From Turbatrix aceti (taxonomy: Eukaryota; Nematoda; Chromadorea; Rhabditida; Panagrolaimidae): a stretch of DNA of 64,000 nt. Under the pieces are notes generated by a model. It saw only the letters and a list, made by a program, of their open reading frames with translations, had not been told where the DNA came from and ran no database searches. Of the stretch, positions 1 through 10,068 are shown in pieces. How positions within the stretch are numbered: the stretch's first letter is position 1; each line of letters opens with the position of its first letter. The position numbers and the translations under genes are program-made. Location of the stretch: NCBI GenBank assembly GCA_963969345.1, contig OZ017770.1, positions 4,225,246-4,289,245 of the forward strand, in the 5' to 3' direction.

Positions 1-58
1 ATTTCGTCAGTTTTTTTGCTTTTGCGCTTAAAAACCTTTCAAATGTGTTTTTTTTCAG

Positions 59-1530
59 TTCGGACAGGAATCAAGCTGGGTTCCGAACGTTGAAGCCCGC
101 TACGTCAAAAAATGGACTCCTTTTTCGTGGATGGCGCCCTTCATCGTCGAACTCTCCATCTCTGGTGCTCCTCCGAGAGGCTGGCCTGCAAAGTGGGTTT
201 ACAACGTTCTTCCGCGAACAAGCAAAGTTTTGAGTGAGTTTTTTCGGGATGCCACGATCCATCGACGGATCATTGGCATTTTTAAGCGTTCTTTCGTCTT
301 TGGATCCCAGACTGGATCCACGAGCCTCTACACCCCAACGTTCTGCCCTTCATCCGCCGTCAGCTGCCGAATCTCAAGATGCTTCATGGCCCCATCGATT
401 TCTTCCTTGAAATTCCGCCAGATCAAGTGAAGAAGTTTCAAAACATCAGCATTGTCGTTCGCCGGTTTGCGACTCTCCCGGTGAGTTTTTGTTTGTTTTG
501 CCAGTTGTTAGGGGACTGAAAGGTGATTAGGCCTAAAATCGGGGGTTAAAAAACTGGCTATTTTAAAAAAAATTCCAATAATCAAAAAATAGCAAAAATC
601 GAGTTTTTTTTTACGTTTTCAAAATTTTTCTGTGATGAACATAAAATTTCGTTGTAAGACAACGGAAAAGTATTTTTTGGATAAAGAGCGACAGTAAAAA
701 CATAACGATCACAAATTACGATCGCGTAGTATCACGACACGAATTTTGGTAACACAATGTTTTTTCAATGTTACTTTTTTTCTGTTTTGGTTACGATCAT
801 TGCCGGGTTTTTTTCTTTGAATATCGTTTCGGGCTTTGATCTAAAATTTCTGGCCGGGACCAGTCATTGGCCGTGAATTTTAGTTTTCACTGTCATTTTT
901 TTTCACTTTTTAGACCCTCTTCAAAACCAAGCGCTTCACCTCGTCTGTTGTCGAGTTCAAATTCATCCAGCCTCCGAACGGCGGTGTCGACTATGCCAGC
1001 AACTTAGTTTCCTTTTTGAAAACGGTGACATTCCGGTAAGCCAATTTTTTTTAGTTTTTACTATTTTTTATAAATGCTTTTTTTGCAGCATGCCGGAAAC
1101 CACCAACTTCGTCATCAGAATGCCGGTCCTGAATGCCCGTTTTCCCGCTGGCGACATGGTCAAGGCTTTGTGCACCGTTTTCCCAAACTTGCACATTCTG
1201 ACTCTGTGGATCAAACTGGATTCATTCAAGAAAATCGCTGCCTACGATTGCAAGCGTCTGACCGATGACTACAATTTTCTAAAAAAAGAAGTGAAGTCGA
1301 TGCCATCCCGCCTCCATGTCCGCTTCCACTTTGAGGAAAACGTCGAGTTTGTAAACTTCAATGCTGTTTATTCAAATTTGTACCGGAATGTGCCACGTGG
1401 CTTTACTTTTCTCGGTAGGGAAAATCAAAATCCCTGGAACCCGCCGTCTGCTGGCTTTATCAACGATAATGACAAAATGCCCATATGTCACATGAACAAG
1501 TTTTTCTCCTACGAAGTTATTTTTGAGTGA
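59..1530 (+). CDS. Unidentified nematode-type protein, 3' part of a gene (5' end outside window)
   Basis: Four exons can be joined in one frame: 59-233, 287-480, 914-1035 and 1089-1530, ending in TGA. Every junction has GT-AG ends and frame is kept (phases 1, 0, 2). The exon starting at 59 follows a strong TTTTTTTTCAG acceptor and opens without a start codon, so earlier exons lie left of the window. The visible part is 310 residues, soluble, without signal peptide or membrane segment. A stretch reading FIRRQLPNLKMLHGPI followed by basic and hydrophobic strands resembles the leucine-rich-like C-terminal halves of nematode F-box-type proteins, but no diagnostic motif is present and I do not recognise the family. 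The 433-nt intron 481-913 is far longer than the others. An LTR element lies 14 nt beyond the stop, so the normal 3' UTR is interrupted. Confidence 0.75.
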
Positions 1531-1544
1531 TCAGGTTGTGTTTT

Positions 1545-1653
1545 TGAAGGATATTTGCATTGACTACTGATATCCGATATATATAGCTTTTCGTCATTGA
1601 GAATAAACAGTCTTTTCTTGTCTCGATCTCGCCGGTAGACCGCTCCGCCATCA
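1545..1653 (+). repeat. 5' LTR (109 bp)
   Basis: Direct repeat of 4651-4759 with one substitution. TG...CA termini. It contains a TATATATA run near 1577-1584 and AATAAA at 1602-1607, compatible with a very compact promoter and polyadenylation signal. Confidence 0.93.
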
Positions 1654-1655
1654 GT

Positions 1656-1667
1656 TGGTGACGAGAG
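1656..1667 (+). promoter_or_regulatory. Putative primer-binding site
   Basis: TGGTGACGAGAG starts two bases after the LTR end. TGG is the complement of the tRNA CCA tail, as expected for a minus-strand primer site. The cognate tRNA was not identified. Confidence 0.6.
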
Positions 1668-1697
1668 TTACTTTTCCCCGCGCCTCCCTACCCCTCG

Positions 1698-4676
1698 TTG
1701 ATGTCAACATCATCATCGTCGACAGAGAGATCAAACTCGACACAAGGGTCAGACTCGAACGCGTCGATGTCAGGTACGTCAGGTACCTCGGGACAGCCTC
1801 CGGCACCACTGCCGGTCCCGGCAATCGTCACGGCACCACCGCCAGCACAGGTCCCGCAAGTGCCTACGTCGACGTCGGCCGCCGTACCGGCGGCAACCCA
1901 GGCAGCAACGCTTGGACACGTTTTGCTACCGCCTACCCCTTACCAACCGGGCGAAGACTTTGACGTCTGGCGGCTCTCATTAGAGTTGTACCTTGAAAAT
2001 AGGAATCTGTCCACGGCAAGTCCTTTAGTCAAAACTTCTGTGCTCCTTCAGGTTGCAGGGCGGGACATTTTGTCCACGCTGGTCCAGGTTATTCGACCCC
2101 GAAGCCCTCGCGAAGTTGAATACGACGACCTCATGCGTCTCCTGGAAAGTCATTTCGGCGAAGCTCTTACCAATCATCAATTCAATAGGGTCCGCCTATT
2201 TACGGCTACACAAGACGACAGAACGCTGCGTGATTTCTACAACGAAATCGAGCGGCAAGTCGGCGCAGCACGATTTGACTTGGTCCAGGATATCCGAAAA
2301 GAGATGGCCGCACTGGCGTTCGTCAGAGGCCTCAAAGACGTGCAACTCCGAAACAAACTCTTGCAACCGGAAAACATAAGCAAAAGCGGTGCCGAGCTTT
2401 TGAAGATCGCAGAGGCGTCCGTTATGACGATGTACTCCGCGAGGAACATCCAGCACCCTCAAAGCCTGGCCCAACAACCGGTCATCGCCCAGGTAGCAGG
2501 AGCCGGCAAACGAGGAAAAAGCACCAAAAATAACGGCAAGTCATGCTCGCACTGCCATTTGTCGGGCCACGAGATTACAGAGTGCCGGGCGATCCACAGC
2601 GTCTGTCCGGTATGCCAGGAAAAAGGTCACTTCAAGAAACGCTGCCCCCGGCGCAAGAAGCGGACAAACGAAGTTACACCATTGTACTCCGACGACACCG
2701 ACACCTCAGCCCCTCGGCTACTCATGATCAACACCACCAAGACGGCAAACCATCGACCGTGTCTCCCGCCCGACATGGCTTTCCCGATCTTAAACGGCAA
2801 AACCGTCCCTATGATCGCGGATTCAGGGGCCACATGGAGCCTTATCAACGAGAAAACGTGGATCGATCTCGGAAAACCGCCTCTCAGTCCCACGACTCCA
2901 ATCGGCGGCTACGGCAATGTCCCAATCCCAACGCTCGGCGAAACCAGGCTCAGGGTCCAGTGGAACGGTCAATCCAAGTTTGTTTACATTACGGTAACAA
3001 AAGGTCATGTTGGAGACAACATTCTGGGTCGCGAATGGATCGCACAGTTTTCAGCCTCGCCCACGCGGAGCCTCCCCACGGAAGAACAACCCATTCTCGT
3101 GAACTCAGTCAGCGACGTTCTCGCCAATTTCCAGGACCTTTTCTCCTCGGACATGTCAAAGTGCACCCTAACGGCGACTATTGACGTCAAGGACCAGGCC
3201 ACTCCTCGGTTCCTCAAGGCGCGTCTCCTCCCGTACGCTATGCGGGAAAAAGTCGAAGAAACGCTCGAAAATCTCTTGCGTCAGGACATCATAGAGAGCG
3301 TCGAAACGTCCGAATGGGCCACCCCAATCGTTGCGGTCAAGAAGGCAAACGGCGAGACCAGAGTCTGTGGCGACTACAAAGTAACAGTTAATCCACATCT
3401 TGAAGACTCCCACTACCCCATCCCACGCATCGAGGACCTCCTCCACGAGCTCAACGGATGCACGACCTTCACAAAACTCGACCTACGATCGGCGTATCAT
3501 CTCGTTAAGCTCGACGACGCATCGTCCAAGCTCACGACCATCAATACGCACAAAGGGCTTTTCCGTTTTCGTCGGCTACCGTTCGGGATCAAAACAGCAC
3601 CATCCATCTTCCAACGGCATATGGAGCAGGTGCTCAACGCAATTCCAGGAGTAGTTGTCTATTTTGACGACATCACCATAGGAACGAAGCCAGGCGAAAA
3701 CCACCTCGAGAAGCTCATCATGGTTTTCAAGAGACTGCAACAGCATGGACTACGGCTTAAGGCAGAGAAATGCTCTTATGCCAAGTCTTCGATCGAATTC
3801 CTCGGTTTCATCGTCGACGCCTCAGGCATACGGCCTAACCCGACAAAAGCCCAAGCGATCGACCGGATGCCAAGTCCAATCAACCGGAAGCAGATTGAAT
3901 CTTTCCTCGGCGCGGTAAATTATTACAGACGTTTTCTCCCCTCGCTCGCTGCCATTTCAGTACCCCTAACGGATCTCCTCAGGAAGGACGCGCTTTGGCA
4001 GTGGACATCGTCTCATGAGGCATCGTTCCAGGCAGTAAAGGCAGCTCTCAAGTCATCCGAAATACTGACGCATTACGATCCGACAAAACCAGTCGTGCTC
4101 GCCACCGACGCATCCGACTACGGGCTTGGCGCAGTCATATATCATCGGAAGAACGACAAGGAGCGAATCATTGCCTACGCATCGAGACGTCTCACCCCGG
4201 CTGAAGAAAATTACGGCCAAATCGAAAAGGAAGCCCTGGGAATCATCTTTGGCGTCAAAAAGTTTGCACACTTCTTACTCGGCCGCCACTTCACCTTGTA
4301 TACGGACCACAAACCCCTGCTAAAACTCTTCGGTCCTCAAGGAACGGCATCAGCAGTAGCCATCAAACGACTTGCCAGGTGGGCTTTAATCCTTCTCGAA
4401 TATAACTACACAATTGAATTTCGAAGCTCGGAAGATACCGCAAACGCCGACGTTCTCTCACGCTTACCGGATCCCAAGGCAACCCCTCACCCCGAAGTCC
4501 AGTTCATTCAAGAGCAGTCCGACAAGGAACTGGAGGAGGTTTTTCGTGCGTCACCGCTCGACATCAGAAGGATCCGCCTAGCCACGCGAACGGATAAGCA
4601 AGCTGGACCTTTTCTTCAAGGTGCACAAATTCTTTGTCCAGGAGGAGGACTGAAGGATATTTGCATTGACTACTGA
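1698..4676 (+). CDS. Gag-protease-reverse transcriptase-RNase H polyprotein (no integrase)
   Basis: A single 992-residue intact frame. In order: a Ser/Thr/Pro-rich N-terminus (about 1-80); a capsid-like helical gag region (about 85-245); two zinc knuckles around 283-320 (CSHCHLSGHEITEC, CPVCQEKGHFKKRC); an aspartic protease with the active-site string ADSGATWSLIN near 375; a reverse transcriptase with the catalytic YFDD box (VVYFDDITIG) near 655; a Ty3-type RNase H beginning LATDASDYGLGAV near 800 and ending with the NADVLSRLP connection. Ty3/gypsy elements normally continue with a roughly 400-residue integrase (HHCC zinc finger, DDE core). Here the frame runs 70-80 residues past RNase H and stops inside the 3' LTR. 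No frameshift separates gag from pol, and no env-like frame is present. The frame is undamaged, so protein could still be made. Confidence 0.93.
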   Translation: MMSTSSSSTERSNSTQGSDSNASMSGTSGTSGQPPAPLPVPAIVTAPPPAQVPQVPTSTSAAVPAATQAATLGHVLLPPTPYQPGEDFDVWRLSLELYLENRNLSTASPLVKTSVLLQVAGRDILSTLVQVIRPRSPREVEYDDLMRLLESHFGEALTNHQFNRVRLFTATQDDRTLRDFYNEIERQVGAARFDLVQDIRKEMAALAFVRGLKDVQLRNKLLQPENISKSGAELLKIAEASVMTMYSARNIQHPQSLAQQPVIAQVAGAGKRGKSTKNNGKSCSHCHLSGHEITECRAIHSVCPVCQEKGHFKKRCPRRKKRTNEVTPLYSDDTDTSAPRLLMINTTKTANHRPCLPPDMAFPILNGKTVPMIADSGATWSLINEKTWIDLGKPPLSPTTPIGGYGNVPIPTLGETRLRVQWNGQSKFVYITVTKGHVGDNILGREWIAQFSASPTRSLPTEEQPILVNSVSDVLANFQDLFSSDMSKCTLTATIDVKDQATPRFLKARLLPYAMREKVEETLENLLRQDIIESVETSEWATPIVAVKKANGETRVCGDYKVTVNPHLEDSHYPIPRIEDLLHELNGCTTFTKLDLRSAYHLVKLDDASSKLTTINTHKGLFRFRRLPFGIKTAPSIFQRHMEQVLNAIPGVVVYFDDITIGTKPGENHLEKLIMVFKRLQQHGLRLKAEKCSYAKSSIEFLGFIVDASGIRPNPTKAQAIDRMPSPINRKQIESFLGAVNYYRRFLPSLAAISVPLTDLLRKDALWQWTSSHEASFQAVKAALKSSEILTHYDPTKPVVLATDASDYGLGAVIYHRKNDKERIIAYASRRLTPAEENYGQIEKEALGIIFGVKKFAHFLLGRHFTLYTDHKPLLKLFGPQGTASAVAIKRLARWALILLEYNYTIEFRSSEDTANADVLSRLPDPKATPHPEVQFIQEQSDKELEEVFRASPLDIRRIRLATRTDKQAGPFLQGAQILCPGGGLKDICIDY
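4639..4649 (+). promoter_or_regulatory. Putative polypurine tract
   Basis: The purine-rich stretch AGGAGGAGGA lies immediately left of the 3' LTR, where the plus-strand primer of LTR elements sits. Confidence 0.55.
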
Positions 4677-4759
4677 TATCTGATATATATAGCTTTTCGT
4701 CATTGAGAATAAACAGTCTTTTCTTGTCTCGATCTCGCCGGTAGACCGCTCCGCCATCA
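4651..4759 (+). repeat. 3' LTR (109 bp)
   Basis: Copy of 1545-1653 with one difference. It supplies the last codons and stop of the gag-pol frame and carries AATAAA at 4708-4713. Confidence 0.93.
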
Positions 4760-4764
4760 GTTTT

Positions 4765-6575
4765 GATGTTGGCCCTGTAATTTTTATTTTTGACCATTTT
4801 ATCATCTCTACTGTTTTATGATGTTAGACAACCGTAAAGTGCCAAATTGTGGTAGGTGTTTGATTTGAACCGCGTTTTAATGATTTGTGAAAATTCATAA
4901 CAGATTTCCTTTAAAAAAGTAATTATCAAAAAAATGCTTTTTTTATTATCAAAAAAAAAAAGTAATTATCAAAAAAAAAAAAGACTGCCAAAAATTATTC
5001 AAAAAAAGTAAAAAGATGCAGAAAAACCAAATTGTGTTCATCGATTTATTTTTTTCACTTTGAGTTTATTTATGATAATTTTACGGTAAAACGTATCATA
5101 AATAAATTTACTTGCCAACGCATTAAAAAAAATATAAAACATACCAAGGAACAGCAAGTGCCCCTTTTCAAAAAAAATCGTTTCGTGTACGAAGCAGACA
5201 TGAAAACGGGCCTAATTTTTAGGCCCATGCCCGGCCCGGCCCGACCCGTCGAATCCGTTTTTTTTTTGAAAAAAAATTTGTGCTTTGTTTTAGGGTTATT
5301 TTCACAAAATTTGACCAAATTCGGAAAAAAATTTTGAAACAACCTAACGTTATGGAAAAATGCATAATAATAAATTCCCTTGTGGTAAAAGGTAAAAAAA
5401 AAGACGAATGAAGCACAAAAACGTCAAAAAATCATACTTTTCCGAAAAAAACCGACTTTGAATTTTTTTCCGGCTTTTCCCGCCTTTTCCGGTCGGCCTT
5501 GAATCGAAAAGCCGACTGGCAGCCTGCCGCGGCCGGCCGGCCCGATTTTATGCCTTGTCGTGTACCCGACAAAACTGGTCTCGACGCGAAAAATGAATCA
5601 GTTGTCGTTGTTAACTGAAGGCACCTCGCTCTTTCCGTGCTTCTCCTTTTACGCGCGATGCTACTTACCTGTGCCATTCTAGTATATAAGCCTTTGTCGA
5701 ATGATAATAAACATGTCAGTCGCCACGCTTGTCTTATGAAGTATAGCAGCTTCGTCCTCCAATCGCTTGTCTGTAGTCAGTCGGTACCCTCCTTTCGAAC
5801 ATCAGATCAGCCAAACGGACGCGTTTGGTGTTTTATTTTTATACTGATCGCGTGATCTAAATTTCTTGGCCTGTGTTGCCTTTGCTTTTTGTATGATCAA
5901 AACAATTGTGCTCGCTATGCTCCTACTCATCACTTTTCTACTTATTTTGCTCTCGTTCTTGTTTTTCAAAAATTAAAACTTTCGCGGGCGATCCGCTCGC
6001 GCTCTTGTCAGCGCGCACGCTCTTTGCTTTTCACATTTTCCATTCTCGCTCATTCTCCTTGCTCTTTGCAATTTTGTACTCGATTACGTCTCAAAAATAT
6101 GAAACGAGACTAAAAATGGTAATAATTGTCGCAATTGTGCTTAAATAAATTTTTTTCATCGCATTACCTCCAATTTCTTTTCAATTTTTTTGAGCATCGA
6201 ACTATAGATTTTTTAGGCTGCTCGCTCTGCTTACCCAGTTTCTCTGTTTTCTTGCTTCTACTCCTGCCTGTGCTTTTAAAAATTAAATTTTTTTGTTTTT
6301 GTTCCGAAAATTTCGGGTACCCAACCCGACAACACTGGTTCCGATCGCGCTCTTTAACTTGCTCCTGCTCGGAGCAGGTGCATCAGTGAGCAATGATCAG
6401 GATCTGAAAAAAAATCATGCCTATAAGTATTTTGATTTGTCATCTCTTTTTCGAATTGATATTAACAATCATGCTATTCGTTGCATTCCGATATTTTTTA
6501 TTTGCCGCGTATTTATTTTTTTGCACGTTATTTTCTTTTTCTAATTTGAGTTTTTAGATTGTTCAGATTTTTACA
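4765..6575. other. AT-rich intergenic region, no supported gene
   Basis: Homopolymer-rich DNA with short frames only. It contains a perfect 8-bp-arm palindrome at 5208-5226 followed by a run of CCCGGCCCGG-like GC blocks (5225-5245, 5520-5545) that stands out from the AT-rich surroundings and may be a mobile-element remnant. The last few hundred bases are pyrimidine-rich and probably include the promoter of the gene at 6576. Confidence 0.5.
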
Positions 6576-8333
6576 ATGCTTTCCAACGATGCTTCGAGTG
6601 ATTTCGTCAGACGGGGACACCTCAGACGTTGCAAGAGTGATCCAATCTTTGGAGTCAAGACGAGCACGGATTCCAGTGAGGCTCTATCTGGCGAGTATAC
6701 CGAGGTATGTTTTTGTCACAATTATTGATTGTGTAATTGGGACATTTGCAGATCTCTGGTTCTTTCTATTCAAACGACCTGCCGATCGGTGATTTCGGCG
6801 TGGAAGGACGCGGCCGTGGCGGATTTCGCGGTCGCTACAACCAAAGATTCGTAGGCAGCGTTCACGGAAACGGCCGCGGCGAATATCGCAATGCAAGTGG
6901 ATGTGGTCGTGATTTTCGGGATGTCCATGATTCACTTACGCTTCAAATTGCCATCGGCGGCCGTGGAGACGAAGCTGCGTCAAAGTCGCAGGGCAGCGAC
7001 TCTGACGATTTTCTGCCACGTGACTCTGGTGACCGTGACGACTTTGCCAACGGCGTTCATGTACGCGGTCGTGGCGAACGCCATCGATACGCCGCATCAC
7101 CTACGCGTCGTTTTGGTGACGAACACGATTACGTATCATCTCCTGGCTTTGCTGGTTATACACGTGATACTGGTGGCAGCGGTCCCGGAGAGGTTGCGGC
7201 TCACTCTTGCAACATTCCGACGCGTGATTTTCAAGAAGGTGAAGAATCGTCACATGACTCTGAATACAATAACAACTCCGCCATCAGCGTTCTGGGACTC
7301 GGTCGTGGCGGCAACTATGCTGGGATTGAACCGTTCAGTGGAGAGCCAGAACCTCAGGGGTAAGTAGATTCACCTACGCGTGGCTTTGATGATGAACATG
7401 CCCCCGTATCAACCCGTGGCAAAGGCGGCGAGGCGACTCTGATACAGTGCTTTTTTTTTAATAATGTAAAAAAAAATTAGTTTTTCGCTGTTGCGCTTTT
7501 TACTTTTCCAATTTTCTCTCATGCTCGGAGGTTTAGCAAACTGCGTTTTCGATTAATGCGAGTGTCGTTTTTCTTTTCATTATTTTGCTTGTTTTTCAGA
7601 ATTGTCATCACGGGGTTCCCGAGGAGAATGATGCGTCCATCTTTTGAGCGCGTACGTATCGCCTACGAAATCTCAAAAACAGTCCAATTCCGCTACCATT
7701 ATAACCATATCATTGAGGAAATTAGGGTTGAAGATAAAGACAAATTATCGCGATTCGTGGAAGTAATGAAAGCAAATCCCGAGCACCAAACGCTCGTCTT
7801 GGTGAGTAGGAACAGGACTGCCGACATCATGGCATGTTTGCTGTGCCGAGTTGGCATTCCGGCGACGTCGATCAACAATGACCACGAGCAGTACAAAAAT
7901 GAGCACTCGTTTGCCAGTTTTCGTCACGGAACATGCATGGCGTTGGTTGCGACCCATGATAGTATTCGAAAATTCTACACCAGCAACAAGCAAACCTCTG
8001 AACGTCGAGTTGATCATGTATGTTTTCACTTTATTCGTGCTTTCTGAACCAAGAATTTTAGATATTGTTCTACGATCTGCCGCAAGGTTATATGGCGTCC
8101 GGCATTTGTCGTCTAGCTCAGCTCAAAGTGACATATTTTTTCTCTATCTCTGAACCTTATGTTCGCGGCACTGACGCTTCCGTAGGTTATTTGTAGCACT
8201 GATTTGATGCAGTAAGTAATTTATCTACTTGCAGGAGAGCTGGCTTTCCTACTTTCGCCTTGCACGGAGCAAGGATGTTTTTGTTCATCGTCTTATAAAG
8301 ATGGTATCGTTTCATGACAACAGTGGCTATTGA
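6576..8333 (+). CDS. RGG-rich protein with a C-terminal half of a Vasa-like DEAD-box helicase (first RecA domain missing)
   Basis: Exons 6576-6704, 6752-7359, 7600-8017, 8062-8127 and 8235-8333 join in frame to 439 residues. Residues about 60-240 are rich in RG/RGG (GRGRGGFRGRYN, GLGRGGNYAG), as in the N-terminus of Vasa/GLH germ-granule helicases. After the third junction the protein enters helicase sequence at a degraded motif III position (VITGFPRR, where DEAD-box proteins have SATFPR). It then continues through a RecA2-like core: FRYHYNH...IEEI, TLVLVSRNRTADIMACLL (motif IV region), GIPATSINND (Ia-type GFPATSIHGD equivalent), FRHGTCMALVAT (motif V region), DHVILFYDLP. Q motif, Walker A and DEAD box are absent. 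Motif VI (HRIGRTGR) is replaced by SGICRLAQLK. ATP hydrolysis is therefore not expected. RNA binding through RGG repeats is possible. It may be a decaying paralog or a domesticated RGG protein. Poly(A) signal at 8487. Confidence 0.75.
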
Positions 8334-8486
8334 GTGTTGACTCGGGCTTTTATACTTCTGAATCGGCAGCTTCTGGAGATCACGGACGACGATTTACATT
8401 TACTGCATCGCAACATGATCAATTTTTATGTTTTCTAATTTTTTAACTTTATGTCACTCACTATTGTTATTTTTTAATTAATTTAC

Positions 8487-8492
8487 AATAAA
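8487..8492 (+). terminator. Poly(A) signal of the RGG/helicase-remnant gene
   Basis: AATAAA about 155 nt after the stop, in the space between two convergent genes. Confidence 0.5.
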
Positions 8493-8596
8493 AACAATCA
8501 ACAAGTGTTTGTAGACAGCACAAGAGGAGAATAGACGTTCCAAAGTTTGGTGTTTGACAGGCAAACGGTGCCGCCACCCCGGACGTATTGTGTCGT

Positions 8597-9667
8597 CTAA
8601 AATATTTTTTGTTTTGTTGTATTTTTTTTGAATTTCCAACATACCATTCGGTTGATATCACCGATGCAGACGTAAGGAGCACTTGATGAACGGCTGATAG
8701 CGATTTTTGAGTGATCATGAGTGTACGTAAACTTTTCAGTCTGACCAACTTGCATTTCCTGGACGTCGTAGACGACATATGTAGCGCTGCATACTTCCGG
8801 TACGGCGCTTCCACGTCGCCACGTTTCGACGTTGATCGACGCGCGCAAGCGTGGTGCGACCAGCTTGCTGTAGAGATCGTCGTTGAATTCTGCTGTCTTG
8901 GCGATAGACAAGAACGACGCTCCAGCTTTGGTGGTAAGCGTTTTAAAGCTGCTTGTTGGGGTACCGGATTTAAAAGATCCACCAATGACACTAGCCAGAT
9001 CAGGGTTGGCTGCTGCCATCGAAGTGGGCAGATTTGACGAATAAATATCCGGATGAATGTAGTCAAGTTGTGTGCCGATAGCGGCAAGTTGGTTGTAATT
9101 GAACGACATGCAGAGAATGGATTGCGCGTAGATTGTGCCGCTTGCAGGATACTCATAGCTGTCGGCCGGTGGGAATTTCGGAATAGAATGCACCAGCCAG
9201 AAGCCGGAAGTAGAATCAAAAAATACAACGCCTTTGTTGTGTCCATATTGCACGGCGTCATTGCTGATGTTGCTGAAGCGGAATTTAGGGCGATTCATGT
9301 TTTCACTGAAGCTAGATGTCGCCGGCTCGTCGTTGTACATGACATGGAACTTGCTGGTGTCGCTTTTTACAGAATAATATTGTTGCAACGTATACGCAAT
9401 AGCCTAAACTCCCACTATCAATTACCAGTTACAAAAAAAGATACAAACCTGATTGGATTGGCCAATATCCGGGCTAGGAAGCAGTTTTGTGCCAGACACG
9501 TCCATATAGTAGAGCCCTTTACCTTCAGCGACGCCTGGTGTGCTGTTGTCATTTGTTCTGGGGACTTTGTAAGCCACAAACCAGTCGACATCGTTGTTGT
9601 TTTGATCCTTGCACCCAACGCCGAGTGCCAGGGCAAAACAAGCAAACAGAACCGCAACGCGCAACAT
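8597..9667 (-). CDS. Deoxyribonuclease II family acid nuclease
   Basis: Two exons (9667-9449, 9403-8597) give 341 residues. An N-terminal signal peptide (MLRVAVLFACFALALGVGC) is followed by the DNase II opening (VDWFVAYKVPR, GLYYMDV). Both HxK catalytic signatures are present: GHNKGVVFFD at 127-136 and DHSKIAIS around 303-310. The family-typical GFWLVHSIPKFP follows the first signature. The length fits metazoan DNase II (about 350). Such enzymes cut DNA at acid pH in lysosomes or are secreted; the C. elegans members NUC-1, CRN-6 and CRN-7 degrade apoptotic and dietary DNA. Both catalytic histidines and lysines are intact, so activity is expected. The gene converges with the helicase-remnant gene. 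Which paralog it is cannot be decided here. Confidence 0.93.
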
Positions 9668-9717
9668 TGCACTGAATATTTAAAATTGCGTTGTGAAGAG
9701 ATCGCTGAAACTCGAGT

Positions 9718-9724
9718 CTTTATA
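9718..9724 (-). promoter_or_regulatory. TATA box of the DNase II gene
   Basis: TATAAAG on the minus strand, about 50 nt upstream of the start codon. Confidence 0.5.
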
Positions 9725-10068
9725 GCGCCGTAAATCAGTCTCAATAATCTGATAAGGACAACGATTTTTGGTTTTTTGCGTTGGCTAATGAGGCGATAAC
9801 GCAGCAGGGAGCAAGCGAATCGGTCGTCAATTGCACCGGACAGTGTTCATTCCAGCCAAGCGCATGATTTTTGCAATTTAATGCTTCCTTGTTAGGTTGG
9901 AATAATGAAAATCCCGTTTTAAGCATTCATACGAACAACAATCAAAATGACACGTTTTTATCAAAAAATGGTTGAAAGCAATGCCAGAAGAACGCCATAC
10001 TCTACATTTGAAAGAAAGTCAGGAAAGTAATACATCAGGTAGTTTTGTGATTTGTTCAGTACGCGTCA
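9725..10068. other. Intergenic region between DNase II promoter and vWA gene 3' end
   Basis: About 340 nt of AT-rich sequence without a supported gene. It must hold the DNase II upstream region and the 3' UTR of the next minus-strand gene. Confidence 0.5.

Larger units (their letters stand above)
1540..4764 (+). mobile_element. Ty3/gypsy-type LTR retrotransposon, complete with target duplication but lacking integrase
   Basis: The insertion is flanked by the 5-bp direct repeat GTTTT (1540-1544 and 4760-4764). Two 109-bp LTRs (1545-1653, 4651-4759), each beginning TG and ending CA, differ at a single base (C at 1575, T at 4681). A primer-binding-type TGG starts at 1656, two bases after the left LTR. 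A purine-rich GGAGGAGGA precedes the right LTR. Between them is one open gag-pol frame that stops inside the right LTR. There is no room for an integrase, which normally follows RNase H in this class. Near-identical LTRs indicate recent insertion. Since insertion ends are perfect, it was probably mobilised by integrase supplied in trans (inference). Confidence 0.93.

Noticed and set aside
6737..6751. Upstream ATG at 6737 as start of the RGG protein
   Set aside because: It lies inside an intron with good GTATGT donor and TTTGCAG acceptor; the spliced model from 6576 keeps frame.
8467..9261. 264-residue minus-strand frame overlapping DNase II
   Set aside because: Shadow frame; the alternative frame contains both HxK catalytic motifs and the DNase II signature.
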